From Luteimonas sp. J29 (GTDB lineage Bacteria > Pseudomonadota > Gammaproteobacteria > Xanthomonadales > Xanthomonadaceae): a stretch of DNA of 64,000 nt. Under the pieces are notes generated by a model. That model searched no databases and was not told the origin of the DNA. It saw only the letters and a list, made by a program, of their open reading frames with translations. Each line of letters opens with the position of its first letter. Position 1 is the stretch's first letter. Location: the NCBI RefSeq assembly GCF_000472505.1, contig NZ_AWZR01000013.1, positions 50,266-114,265 of the forward strand. Direction: 5' to 3'. Positions 27,901 through 36,101 of the stretch are shown piece by piece. The translations under genes were made by a program, and so were the position numbers.

Positions 27901-30390
27901 ATGACACTTCGTGCCGTTCCGACAGGTTTCCCGCCGGGCCGCGCTGGTTCGCAGCACGCCCCTGCGCGTGTCCTGGAAGCCCTCCGGCACGAGGCGGTGA
28001 CCGAACTGGGCGGCGTGCTGTCCGGGTTCTGGAGCGGGATCGAGGAACAGGTGCGCCTGGCCGCGCTGGCCGGGCACGACTACGTCGCGGTGCAGGAGGA
28101 CCGGGTCGCGGTGATGGCCCTGAGCCATCGCGCGCTGGAACTGGCCACCCGCTTCCGCGAGGCTATCGAGAAGGAGTTCGAGCGCTGGGAGCAGGCGTCT
28201 GACGAGCCGCAGCCGCGCGAGCGTTCGCTGACCCTGATGTCGGAGTCGGAGCTGGAGGTCCACCTGGCCGGCCAGCAGATCACCGAGCTGCTCGACCACC
28301 AGTTCCTGCACCCGCTGGCCCAGCTCGACGAGCGGCTGCGGCAGCTCTCGAGCGCCCTGGGCATCGACCGGCGCCGCCCCAATCCGCTGCGTCCGGAAGT
28401 GGCGGTGAACGCCTTCGTCTCGCTGTTCGGCCCGGACGACCTCACCGCCGGCCTGCGCTCGATGGTGTTCCAGCAGTTCGACAAGCGCCTGCCCAAGGTG
28501 CTCGGCGAGCTGTACGAGAAGGCGAACGCGATCCTCGACGCGGCCTCGTTCTCGGGTCTGGCGCCCGAGGCGCGGCGTACCGCGCCTCGGGCGCGTCCGC
28601 CTGCCCCCGCCCCCCATGGGGAGGCCGAGGGCTGGGTGCCCGATGGCGGGGTCGTTCCCCACATCGGCACCGGCGGCGACACCGGGCCTGGGGTCCAGGC
28701 GCGACGCGGCGGACAGGACGAGGCCGAGGCCGGTGCCGGCATCGGGGGCGGGCAGGGCGGAGGCCACTCCGCGCCAGCGCCGGGCGGCGCCTACGACGGC
28801 AGGCACGGCCGCCCCGCGTCGCCGGCGGGCGGCGCGGGGGAAGCCGCCCCGGCGCGGGACGACGTGGTGGCCGAGGCGCTGGCCAGCGGCCGCCCGTTGC
28901 GTTACCGCGACCTGGTCCGCGACCAGCTGCGCGCCTGGCGCGAGCGCAACCGTGCCTCGGCGCAGGACAGTCTCCAGCCGCTCGATCCGACGCGCGGCCT
29001 GGCCGCGTCCGAGCCGGCCCCGGGCGCGACCCACGTCCTCGGGACCGCCGAACTGCTCAACCTCGCCTCGCTGCTGCAGGGCGACGATCCCGAGCCGTTC
29101 GAGAAGGTCCTGGCCGGCGAAGACGGGCGCCCGCTCGCCGAGGTCATCCGCCACGCCCTGCTCAGCGGCGTGCGCCAGATCGGCTTTGACCCGGCCAATA
29201 CCCGCTTCAGCAGCGACGAGGAGGATGCGATCGACCTGATCGGCATCCTGTTCCAGTCGCTGTTCGACGCCAACGACCTGGTCGGCCAGGCCCGCCAGCT
29301 CTACGGCAAGCTGGTGGTGCCGTACCTGAAAGTGGCGCTGACCGACGATTCGCTGTTCAACCGCCGCAGCCACCCGGCGCGGCGCCTGCTCGACGCCGTC
29401 ACCGAGGCCTGCGACGGCAACGAGGGCAAGACCCCGCAGGACCAGGAAACCCTCAACCAGGCCGGCCACGCGGTGGACCGGGTGGTGGGCGAGTACGGCG
29501 AGGACCAGGCGATCTTCGAACTGGCCGCGGCCGAGCTGCGCGACCACCTGGACCAGCAGCGCCGTCGCGCCGAACTGACAGAGAAGCGCGCGGCCGAGGC
29601 GATCCATGGTCGCGAACGGCTGCAGCAGGCGCGCCGCAGCGCCGCCGACCTGGTGGCCTCGCGCCTGTCCGGACGGCCGCTCACCGCGGCGGTCGCCCAC
29701 TTCCTCGACCGCCACTGGCGCCACTACCTCACCCAGACCTGGCTGCGCGATGGGCCGGATTCGCCGCGCCACCTGTCGGCGATCAACCTGGGCGACGCGA
29801 TGGTGCAGGTGGACGCCGACGCCGCCGAAGTGCGCGGCGCGGTGGTCGCCGGCCAGCTGCTGGCGCTGCAGGTGCCGCTGGGCGAGTGCTACGCCAGCTG
29901 CGGCATGGAGGCAGGCTCGGCCCGCGACGCGATGGCCCGGATCATCTCCGCGCTGGCGCTGCCCGACACCCCCCGTACCGTGCACCAGCCGCAGCCGGAG
30001 GAGCCGACCGACGAGGACGACGGCGTGCTGCGCGTGGCCGGCGGCAACGCCCAGCTCGCGTTCGACCCGGCGATCGCGGCGCGCATGCGCCGGTTGCGGG
30101 TCGGCCAGGGCCTGCGCCTGGTGGACGAGGACGGCCACGAGAGCGCCGGCCGGATCGCCTGGATCAGCCCGCTCACCGGCCGCTTCCTGATCGTCAACCG
30201 CCGCGGCGTGCGCAAGCTGGTGGTCTCGCCGGAGGAGCTGGCGGTGATGGTGGCCGAGGGCCGCGCCCAGGTGCGCTCGGTGGACTCGCCGTTCGACGAG
30301 GCCATGAAACAGCTGTGGCAGCGGATCAACGCGACCTCGCAGGAGCTGTCCACGCCGCCTGGTCCGACGCTGGGGACCGGCACCGCCTGA
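27901..30390 (+). CDS. DUF1631 domain protein
   Basis: A protein of about 829 aa, mostly alpha-helical, belonging to the DUF1631 family. An N-terminal domain (about 20-215; SELEVHLAGQQITELLDHQF, RPEVAVNAFVSLFGPDDL) is joined by a low-complexity Gly/Pro/Ala linker (about 220-320) to a central helical domain. The C-terminal block LRVGQGLRLVDEDG leading to RIAWISPLTGRFLIVNRRG looks like a small PilZ-like beta barrel, which is an inference. Start is uncertain: ATG at 27901 or GTG at 27883, with no clear SD for either. The linker DNA contains a perfect 15-bp hairpin. Function unknown; cyclic-di-GMP or stress signalling has been suggested for relatives, as I recall. Confidence 0.85.
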   Translation: MTLRAVPTGFPPGRAGSQHAPARVLEALRHEAVTELGGVLSGFWSGIEEQVRLAALAGHDYVAVQEDRVAVMALSHRALELATRFREAIEKEFERWEQASDEPQPRERSLTLMSESELEVHLAGQQITELLDHQFLHPLAQLDERLRQLSSALGIDRRRPNPLRPEVAVNAFVSLFGPDDLTAGLRSMVFQQFDKRLPKVLGELYEKANAILDAASFSGLAPEARRTAPRARPPAPAPHGEAEGWVPDGGVVPHIGTGGDTGPGVQARRGGQDEAEAGAGIGGGQGGGHSAPAPGGAYDGRHGRPASPAGGAGEAAPARDDVVAEALASGRPLRYRDLVRDQLRAWRERNRASAQDSLQPLDPTRGLAASEPAPGATHVLGTAELLNLASLLQGDDPEPFEKVLAGEDGRPLAEVIRHALLSGVRQIGFDPANTRFSSDEEDAIDLIGILFQSLFDANDLVGQARQLYGKLVVPYLKVALTDDSLFNRRSHPARRLLDAVTEACDGNEGKTPQDQETLNQAGHAVDRVVGEYGEDQAIFELAAAELRDHLDQQRRRAELTEKRAAEAIHGRERLQQARRSAADLVASRLSGRPLTAAVAHFLDRHWRHYLTQTWLRDGPDSPRHLSAINLGDAMVQVDADAAEVRGAVVAGQLLALQVPLGECYASCGMEAGSARDAMARIISALALPDTPRTVHQPQPEEPTDEDDGVLRVAGGNAQLAFDPAIAARMRRLRVGQGLRLVDEDGHESAGRIAWISPLTGRFLIVNRRGVRKLVVSPEELAVMVAEGRAQVRSVDSPFDEAMKQLWQRINATSQELSTPPGPTLGTGTA
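28561..28594. repeat. perfect 15-bp inverted repeat inside the DUF1631 coding region
   Basis: GCGCCCGAGGCGCGG (28561-28575) is followed after CGTA by its exact reverse complement (28580-28594). It lies where the first conserved domain ends and the low-complexity linker begins. Further palindromic and G/C-tract sequence follows up to about 28860. The frame is kept. It resembles insertion of a small REP-like palindromic unit into a tolerant linker. Confidence 0.6.
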
Positions 30391-30508
30391 CCGCCCGGTC
30401 GCCGCGGCGAGACGGTCACATCCGGATCCATCGCCCACGCACGCACCGCGCGTCGCGCCCGCCCTGGCGATTCGCTAGGATGGCGCCGACAGTCGTGGGG
30501 AGGATCGC

Positions 30509-31609
30509 ATGGCGGTGATCATCGGGGTGGCGCGCGAGAGCGCGCCGGGCGAGCGCCGCGTCGCGCTGACGCCGGAAACCGCGAAGAAGCTGATGGCGGC
30601 CGGCGCGGTGGTGCGCGTGCAGAAGGGGCTGGGTGCGCTCGCGCGCTTCCCCGACCAGGCTTACGCCGATGCCGGCGCCGAACTGGTGGACGGCGACGTG
30701 CTCGCCGACGCCGACGTGGTGCTGTGCGTGCAGCCGCCGCCCGCGGCCGCGATCGCGGGCATGAAGTCCGGCGCGGTGCTGGTCGGGGCGCTGCACCCGC
30801 AGGCCGACGAGGCGCGCGCGGCGGCGATCCGCGAGCGCGGCATCGTGGCCTTCCCGCTCGAACGCCTGCCGCGCACCACCCGCGCCCAGGCGATGGACAT
30901 CCTCAGCTCGCAGGCCGGCATGGCCGGCTACAAGGCGGTGCTGATCGCGGCCCAGCTGGCGCCGCGCTTCTTCCCCATGCTGACCACGGCCGCCGGCACC
31001 ATCCGTCCGTCGAAGGTGCTGGTGGTGGGCGCCGGCGTGGCCGGCCTGCAGGCGGTGGCGACGGCGCGGCGCCTGGGCGCGCAGGTCGAGGGGTTCGACG
31101 TGCGCCCGGAGACGCGCGAGCAGGTCGAGTCGCTGGGCGGCAAGTTCCTCGACCTCGGCGTGAGCGCGGTGGGCGAGGGCGGTTACGCGCGCCCGCTCAC
31201 CGACGAGGAGCGCGCGCTGCAGCAGCAGCGCCTGGCCGACCACATCCGCGGCATCGATGCGATCGTCTGCACCGCGGCGGTGCCGGGGCGCCCGGCGCCG
31301 AAGATCATCAGCGCGGCGATGGTGGACGGGATGAAGCCCGGCAGCGTGATCGTGGACCTGGCCGCCGAGACCGGCGGCAACTGCGAACTGACCCGTCGCG
31401 GCGAGACCTTCGAGACCGCCAATGGCGTGATCGTGGCCGGTCCCATGGACCTGGCCAGCATGGGCGCCCTGCACGCCAGCGAAATGTTCGCCCGCAACCT
31501 CTACAACTTCGTCTCGTTGCTGCTGCGCGGGGGCCGGCTCGAGTTCGACTGGGACGACGAGCTGCTGGCCAAGACCGTCTGGCCGGAGCGCGAGGCGGCC
31601 CCGGCCTGA
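30509..31609 (+). CDS. pntAA: proton-translocating NAD(P) transhydrogenase subunit alpha part 1
   Basis: A 366-aa NAD(H)-binding dI component of the membrane transhydrogenase, which uses the proton gradient to make NADPH from NADH. Motifs are GVARESAPGERRVALTPETA at the N terminus, SSQAGMAGYKAV, and the Rossmann VLVVGAGVAGLQAVATARRLG. The C terminus ends without transmembrane helices, so the alpha subunit is of the split type. The missing part is encoded at 33206. GGGGAGG lies 6 nt before the ATG, and TAGGAT about 30 nt upstream is a candidate -10. Unusually, 1.6 kb of opposite-strand genes separate it from its partners. Confidence 0.96.
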   Translation: MAVIIGVARESAPGERRVALTPETAKKLMAAGAVVRVQKGLGALARFPDQAYADAGAELVDGDVLADADVVLCVQPPPAAAIAGMKSGAVLVGALHPQADEARAAAIRERGIVAFPLERLPRTTRAQAMDILSSQAGMAGYKAVLIAAQLAPRFFPMLTTAAGTIRPSKVLVVGAGVAGLQAVATARRLGAQVEGFDVRPETREQVESLGGKFLDLGVSAVGEGGYARPLTDEERALQQQRLADHIRGIDAIVCTAAVPGRPAPKIISAAMVDGMKPGSVIVDLAAETGGNCELTRRGETFETANGVIVAGPMDLASMGALHASEMFARNLYNFVSLLLRGGRLEFDWDDELLAKTVWPEREAAPA

Positions 31610-31641
31610 ACCGGTGGCCGGCCGCGCGCGGCGCCGCCCGG

Positions 31642-32091
31642 TCAGCGCGGCGGCGTCTCCCGCGGCGGATGCGCGTCCACCCAGGCCTTGCGCTCGGCCG
31701 GGGTCATCGCCTTCCAGCGCTCGACCATCGCCTTGCGCTCGGCCTCGGGCAATCCGCGGATGTGCTCGAACAGCGCCCGGGCCTGGCGGCGCTGTTCGGG
31801 CGGCATGTCGTGCCAGCGGCGCATGCCGTGGCGTGCGTGCTCGCGCTGTTCGGGCGTCATCGACTGCCAGCGCCGCGCGTGTTCGAGCATGTGCTGGCGC
31901 TTCTCCGGGGGACTGGCGTCCCAGCGGTGGCGCACCGGTGCAAGCAGGAGCTCGCGCTGTTCGGCGGTGAGGCGGTCCCATTCGGGCAGCGGCGTGGACG
32001 CGGCGTCCTGCGACTGCGCGACCACCGCCAGCGGGGCGAGGGAAAGCGCCAGGACGAGGATGCGGATGCGGGCGGGAATGCGCAGGGCCAT
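31642..32091 (-). CDS. DUF3106 periplasmic protein
   Basis: A 149-aa protein with a signal peptide (MALRIPARIRILVLALSLAP, cleavage near VVAQ-SQ). The mature part is built of repeated short helical modules, about every 22-24 residues, each containing W and a P-E-Q/K/E-R turn: LTAEQRELL, SPPEKRQHM, MTPEQREHA, MPPEQRRQA, LPEAERKAM and MTPAERKAW. This is typical of DUF3106 and recalls periplasmic sensor proteins of the CpxP/CnrX kind. As last gene behind a sigma factor and a single-pass membrane protein, it may be the periplasmic sensor arm of that regulator; this is inference. Confidence 0.82.
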   Translation of the reverse strand: MALRIPARIRILVLALSLAPLAVVAQSQDAASTPLPEWDRLTAEQRELLLAPVRHRWDASPPEKRQHMLEHARRWQSMTPEQREHARHGMRRWHDMPPEQRRQARALFEHIRGLPEAERKAMVERWKAMTPAERKAWVDAHPPRETPPR

Positions 32092-32094
32092 GGC

Positions 32095-32466
32095 TTACTC
32101 CATCGCGAGCAGGTCGGCGTCGCCCGAAGCGAGCCAGACGAAGAAGTCGGGGTTCTGGTCGAGGTCGTCGAGCACGGCCTCGATGCCGGGATCGCTCGCC
32201 GCGGCGAGCTGCGGGACAGGCTGCGGAGGCGGCGCATCGCCGGCCCAGCGCAGGCCGATGCCGAGCCCGGCGCCCAGTACCAGCAGCGAGGCGAAGGCCG
32301 CGGCCGGCAGCCGCCAGCGCGGCCGCGGCGCCGGCGTGGACAGCGCGGCGTGGCGACGACGGTGCAGCTGCGCCATGGTGCCGGCCGACACCCGGGCCTG
32401 CGCGTCGGCATACGCCCGGCGCGCGGCCTGGTCGAAGCGGGCCTGGCCCGTGTCGTCGATGTTCAT
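32095..32466 (-). CDS. DUF3619-like single-pass membrane protein, possible anti-sigma factor
   Basis: A 123-aa protein with a basic cytoplasmic N-terminal helix (FDQAARRAYADAQARVSAGT, QLHRRRHAAL), one transmembrane helix at about residues 54-73 and a short acidic periplasmic tail (DPGIEAVLDDLDQNPDFFVW). The ATG overlaps the sigma-factor stop as ATGA, so both are translationally coupled, the usual layout for a sigma factor and its membrane regulator. No zinc-binding anti-sigma motif is seen. It ends 3 nt before the DUF3106 start. Confidence 0.72.
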   Translation of the reverse strand: MNIDDTGQARFDQAARRAYADAQARVSAGTMAQLHRRRHAALSTPAPRPRWRLPAAAFASLLVLGAGLGIGLRWAGDAPPPQPVPQLAAASDPGIEAVLDDLDQNPDFFVWLASGDADLLAME

Positions 32467-33002
32467 CGGAATTCCTCCAGTTGCTTCTGCAGGGCTTCGC
32501 GGGCGCGGAACAGGTGGGTCTTCACCGAGCCCTCGCTGCAACCCATGACCTTCGCGGTGGTCTCCACGTCCAGTTCCTCCAGCACCCGCAGCGTGAACGC
32601 CTCGCGCTGGCGCGCAGGCAGCCCGCGCAGGGCGCCGGCGAGCCGGGACCACGCCTCGCGGCTGTCGTGCTCGCGCGCCGGATCGGGCGTGGCCTCGTCG
32701 GCCCAGTCGATCTCGCCGCCGTCCTCGTCGCGCGCGTCGCTGAACCATTTCAGGCGGAAGCTGCGCCGGCGCTGCAGATCGACGATGCGGCTGCGCAGCA
32801 CGGCCCAGAACAGCGGGGTCCACTCCGCGGCGGGACGGTCGCGGTAGGCCAGCATCTTCGCCATCGCGTCCTGGACCGCGTCGAGGGCGTCCTCGCGGTG
32901 GCGCAGGCCGAGTTCTGCGAAGCGGAACGCGCGGGCCGAGACCGCTGCCAGGAACTGTTCCAGCGTCGCGGGCACCTCGGCTTCGGCGGCGTGCGTCTCC
33001 AC
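32463..33002 (-). CDS. ECF-type RNA polymerase sigma factor
   Basis: A 179-aa sigma-70-family factor with region 2 (REDALDAVQDAMAKMLAYRD, VLRSRIVDLQRRR) and region 4 (LPARQREAFTLRVLEELDVE, MGCSEGSVKTHLFRAREALQ) joined by an acidic linker (DEDGGEIDWADEA). GTG at 33002 is chosen because TAGGCT, a likely -10, ends 7 nt before it. An alternative ATG at 33095 would add 31 low-complexity residues. It heads a three-gene minus-strand cassette placed between pntAA and pntAB. Its target promoters are unknown; the shared 203-bp divergent region is a natural candidate. Confidence 0.87.
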   Translation of the reverse strand: METHAAEAEVPATLEQFLAAVSARAFRFAELGLRHREDALDAVQDAMAKMLAYRDRPAAEWTPLFWAVLRSRIVDLQRRRSFRLKWFSDARDEDGGEIDWADEATPDPAREHDSREAWSRLAGALRGLPARQREAFTLRVLEELDVETTAKVMGCSEGSVKTHLFRAREALQKQLEEFR

Positions 33003-33116
33003 GGGCGCCAGCCTAACCGCTGCCGCCGTCGTGGGAGCGCCGAGGCCCGCGCGGGCCTGTCCGCCCTGGTATCCACCATCCATCCGAAGTTGCACCGGAA
33101 ACCCTGGGTCTGACCG

Positions 33117-33145
33117 GTCAACGCCCGGGGGCGGCCCGGGTTGAC
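33117..33145. repeat. GTCAAC/GTTGAC dyad in the sigma-pntAB divergent region
   Basis: GTCAAC-G-CCCGGG (33117-33129) and CCCGGGTTGAC (33135-33145) form an inverted repeat with one bulged base and a 5-nt spacer. The right arm contains TTGAC like a -35. The nearest -10 for pntAB (TATGAT, 33171-33176) is too far away (25 nt) for a standard promoter. It may be an operator or a transcript hairpin; which is not clear. Confidence 0.4.
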
Positions 33146-33205
33146 GGCTCCAGTCCCGGTTCAGCGCCGGTTATGATGCGCGGCACAGCACAGCGGGAGG
33201 CGGGG

Positions 33206-33505
33206 ATGAGCGACGGGTTCGTGGCCTTGTACATCTTCATGCTGGCGGCCATCGCCGGCCACGTGATCATCTCGCGGGTGCCGGTGATCCTGCACACGCC
33301 GCTGATGTCGGGCAGCAACTTCATCCACGGCATCGTCCTGATCGGCGCGATCGTGGTCCTGGGCCACGCCGACACCACCCTGGAGAAGGCGATCGGCTTC
33401 GTCGCGGTGCTGATGGGCGCCGGCAACGCCGCCGGCGGCTACGTGGTCACCGAGCGCATGCTCGAGATGTTCAAGCCCTCGAAGAAGCAGGAGCCGTCGG
33501 CATGA
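33206..33505 (+). CDS. pntAB: NAD(P) transhydrogenase subunit alpha part 2
   Basis: A 99-aa integral membrane protein equal to the C-terminal dII helices of PntA. Helices include GFVALYIFMLAAIAGHVII, SNFIHGIVLIGAIVVLG and the AIGFVAVLMGAGNAAGGYVV segment, which is the family signature. The ATG at 33206 has GGGAGG 8 nt upstream; an in-frame ATG at 33173 lacks an SD. Its stop overlaps the pntB start as ATGA. Candidate -10 is TATGAT at 33171-33176, giving the pntAB-pntB pair its own promoter separate from pntAA. Confidence 0.95.
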   Translation: MSDGFVALYIFMLAAIAGHVIISRVPVILHTPLMSGSNFIHGIVLIGAIVVLGHADTTLEKAIGFVAVLMGAGNAAGGYVVTERMLEMFKPSKKQEPSA

Positions 33506-34902
33506 GCGGGCCCGCGGTCGTGCACCTGGTGATCGGCAGCAGCTACCTGGCCGCCGCGACGCTGTTCCTGCTCGGCCTGCAGCGGATGGCCTCGCCGCTG
33601 ACCGCGCGCAGCGGCATCCGCTGGGCCGGCCTGGGCATGGTGATCGCCACCGTGGCCACGTTCTTCCTGCCCGGCCTGCATAACCTGCCGTTGATCCTGG
33701 CCGCGGCGGTGCTCGGCACGGTGGTGGCCTGGGTGTCGGGCAAGCGGGTGGCGATCACCGACATGCCGCAGATGGTGGCGCTGTACAACGGCCTGGGTGG
33801 TGGTTCGGCGGCGGCGATCGGCGCGGTGGAACTGCTGCGCTGGTCCTCGGCAGGCGTGGCCGCCGGCCCGGTGCCGCTGGTGCTGGCGCTGCTGGGCGCG
33901 CTGATCGGATCGGTGGCCCTGTCGGGCTCGATCATTGCCTGGGCCAAGCTCGACGGGCGCATGGACAAGCGCTACGCGTTCCCGGGGATGCAGGCATTCA
34001 ACGCCCTGGTCGCGGTGGGCACGGTGGCGTTGGCGGTGGTGGCGGGCTGGACGCTCGGCCTGCACTGGGTGGTGGTGTTCTTCATCGCCGCGCTGGCACT
34101 GGGCGTGCTGATGACGCTGCCGATCGGCGGCGCCGACATGCCGGTGGTGATCTCGCTGTACAACGCGTTCACCGGCCTCGCCGTGGCGTTCGAGGGCTAC
34201 GTGCTCGGCAACGAGGCGCTGATCATCGCCGGCATGATGGTCGGCGCGGCCGGCATGCTGCTGACCCGGCTCATGGCCAAGGCGATGAACCGCTCGATCC
34301 GCAGCGTGCTGTTCTCGAACTTCGGCGGGGCAGGGGCCGAGGGCGCCGAGATCACCGGTTCGCAGAAGCCGATCGAAGCGGCCGACGTGGCGGCGATGAT
34401 GGCCTTCGCCGAGCGCGTGGTGATCGTGCCCGGCTACGGCATGGCCGTCGCCCAGGCCCAGCACAAGATCTGGGAGCTGGCCCAGCGGCTGATCGAGCGC
34501 GGGGTCAAGGTGAAGTTCGCGATCCACCCGGTGGCCGGCCGCATGCCCGGGCACATGAACGTGCTGCTGGCCGAGGCCGGCGTGCCCTACGACCTGATCG
34601 CGGACATGGACGACATCAACCCGGAGTTCCCGACCACCGACGTGTCGCTGGTGATCGGCGCCAACGACGTGGTCAATCCGGTGGCCAAGACCGACCCGGC
34701 GAGCCCGATCTACGGCATGCCGATTCTGGACGTGGTGGACTCGAAGAACGTCATCGTGATCAAGCGCGGCAAGGGCACCGGCTTCGCCGGGATCGAGAAC
34801 GCGCTGTTCTACGCCGACAACACCCGCATGCTCTATGGCGACGGTGCGGCGATGGCCAACGCGCTGGTGAGCGAGCTCAAGGCGCTCGACGGCGGCCACT
34901 GA
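33502..34902 (+). CDS. pntB: NAD(P) transhydrogenase subunit beta
   Basis: PntB (466 aa) provides eight or nine transmembrane helices of the proton channel (about residues 1-260) and the cytosolic NADP-binding dIII domain (about 290-466). dIII motifs are VIVPGYGMAVAQAQHKIWEL, HPVAGRMPGHMNVLLAEAGV, VIGANDVVNPVAK and VIVIKRGKGTGFAGIENALF. The gene is coupled to pntAB by ATGA. With PntAA it forms the heteromeric transhydrogenase of the inner membrane. Confidence 0.98.
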   Translation: MSGPAVVHLVIGSSYLAAATLFLLGLQRMASPLTARSGIRWAGLGMVIATVATFFLPGLHNLPLILAAAVLGTVVAWVSGKRVAITDMPQMVALYNGLGGGSAAAIGAVELLRWSSAGVAAGPVPLVLALLGALIGSVALSGSIIAWAKLDGRMDKRYAFPGMQAFNALVAVGTVALAVVAGWTLGLHWVVVFFIAALALGVLMTLPIGGADMPVVISLYNAFTGLAVAFEGYVLGNEALIIAGMMVGAAGMLLTRLMAKAMNRSIRSVLFSNFGGAGAEGAEITGSQKPIEAADVAAMMAFAERVVIVPGYGMAVAQAQHKIWELAQRLIERGVKVKFAIHPVAGRMPGHMNVLLAEAGVPYDLIADMDDINPEFPTTDVSLVIGANDVVNPVAKTDPASPIYGMPILDVVDSKNVIVIKRGKGTGFAGIENALFYADNTRMLYGDGAAMANALVSELKALDGGH

Positions 34903-34911
34903 CGCCGCCGG

Positions 34912-35904
34912 TCATGCGGCCATCCGGCTCCCGGGATCGCGGTGCTGCTGCCGCGCCTGCCCGGTGGTCATGCCGAAGGCGTTCCTGAACGCCCGGCAGA
35001 ACGCGCTCTGGCTTTCGAAGCCGAGCATTTCAGCGATCTCGCACACCGGCATCCCGCTCTCCATGACCAGCCGCCAGGCGCGCTGCAGGCGTAATCGTGC
35101 CGCGTACTCGAAGGGCGTCTCGCCGAACACGTTGCGATAGCTGCGGACCAGGTGGCAGGGCGAGTAGTTCGCGTTGGCGGCGAGGGTGGCCAGGTCCAGG
35201 CGACCATCCTCGCCGTGCTCGATCAGGTGTCGCACCCACAGCAGTCGCATGAGCGTCTGCCTGCGGCGGCGCAGGGTGCGCCCGGTACAGCGCGCGAGCA
35301 GGTCGCGCAGCGATTGCTGCCAGTCCAGCAGTTCCTCGCCCAGTGCCCAGAGCGCGGTCCCGGCCAGCAGGCCGGCGTCCGCATGGCGGGCCATGCGCGC
35401 GGCGCGCACGGCGAGTCGTCGCAGCGCACGGGGGCAGGCGTCGTGGTACGGAAACAGCGCGGACGCGCCATCCGCGTGCGATTGCAGGACCGGTTCCCAG
35501 GCCTGCGGCGCGCCGCAGACCGCGATCCACCCCGCGGCGCGTCGCACCTCCACGCGCAGCGGCCGGTCACGCCACACGAGCGCCTTGCCCGGCGAGACGC
35601 GCCAGCGGGAATCGGGTCCGGTCATGTCCAGTGCGCCGGACAATGGCACCCAGAGGGTCACCCATCGGGCGGGGGCGAGGACCTGGAGGCTGCGGCCACC
35701 GGCAGCCAGCACGTGAAGGGCATCGGGCGGTGAATCGGCCAGGTCGAACCGGGTGAAGGAACGAAGCGCATGGGAACGCACTGGCGTCCCGGAACGCCCC
35801 GCGAGATCGCCGGACAGGCCGACGGCGACGGCGGCCGCAGGCGGGATCTCCGTGCACGTGGGGTGGTGGTGATGGAACTGCTTGATCGAACCTGCTGAAT
35901 CCAT
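34912..35904 (-). CDS. AraC-family transcriptional regulator
   Basis: A 330-aa regulator with a divergent N-terminal cupin-like sensing domain and a C-terminal AraC DNA-binding domain holding two helix-turn-helices (LDLATLAANANYSPCHLVRS and CEIAEMLGFESQSAFCRAFR, then FGMTTGQAR). The N terminus has an unusual FHHHHPTC cluster which could bind metal. ATG at 35904 chosen; the only alternative is a GTG 6 nt upstream. It lies 191 bp downstream of the TonB-dependent receptor gene on the same strand, with a strong hairpin between. Control of that receptor is a reasonable guess. Confidence 0.88.
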   Translation of the reverse strand: MDSAGSIKQFHHHHPTCTEIPPAAAVAVGLSGDLAGRSGTPVRSHALRSFTRFDLADSPPDALHVLAAGGRSLQVLAPARWVTLWVPLSGALDMTGPDSRWRVSPGKALVWRDRPLRVEVRRAAGWIAVCGAPQAWEPVLQSHADGASALFPYHDACPRALRRLAVRAARMARHADAGLLAGTALWALGEELLDWQQSLRDLLARCTGRTLRRRRQTLMRLLWVRHLIEHGEDGRLDLATLAANANYSPCHLVRSYRNVFGETPFEYAARLRLQRAWRLVMESGMPVCEIAEMLGFESQSAFCRAFRNAFGMTTGQARQQHRDPGSRMAA

Positions 35905-36048
35905 CTGCACGGATTGGCGTTGCGATGACAGGTTTCAGGCTACCGGGTCCAACTGGCCTCGTGCGGTCCCAATTCATCCGGCATCGAGGGGGCCAATTGC
36001 ACGCGGCCGGCCGGGCGCCGGACGGCGAATCCCGCGTGACCCCGGACA

Positions 36049-36080
36049 TGGCGACGGCCCCTCTTGCGGGGCCGTCGCCA
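36049..36080 (-). terminator. 13-bp hairpin downstream of the TonB receptor gene
   Basis: TGGCGACGGCCCC (36049-36061) pairs perfectly with GGGGCCGTCGCCA (36068-36080) around the loop TCTTGC, 22 nt after the receptor stop on the minus strand. No T tract follows, so it may terminate poorly or mainly protect the receptor mRNA 3' end. The regulator gene lies downstream. Confidence 0.6.
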
Positions 36081-36101
36081 GCGGGCATCGCCGGGAGGAG
36101 A

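Noticed and set aside
27842..27907. N-terminal extension of the nitroreductase to the GTG at 27907
   Set aside because: Adds a Ser-rich stretch unlike the family and would overlap the divergent DUF1631 start; the GTG at 27841 fits homologue N termini better.
27856..30438. 860-codon minus-strand frame opposite the DUF1631 gene
   Set aside because: Shadow frame, no domain seen; it would also run through the divergent promoter region.
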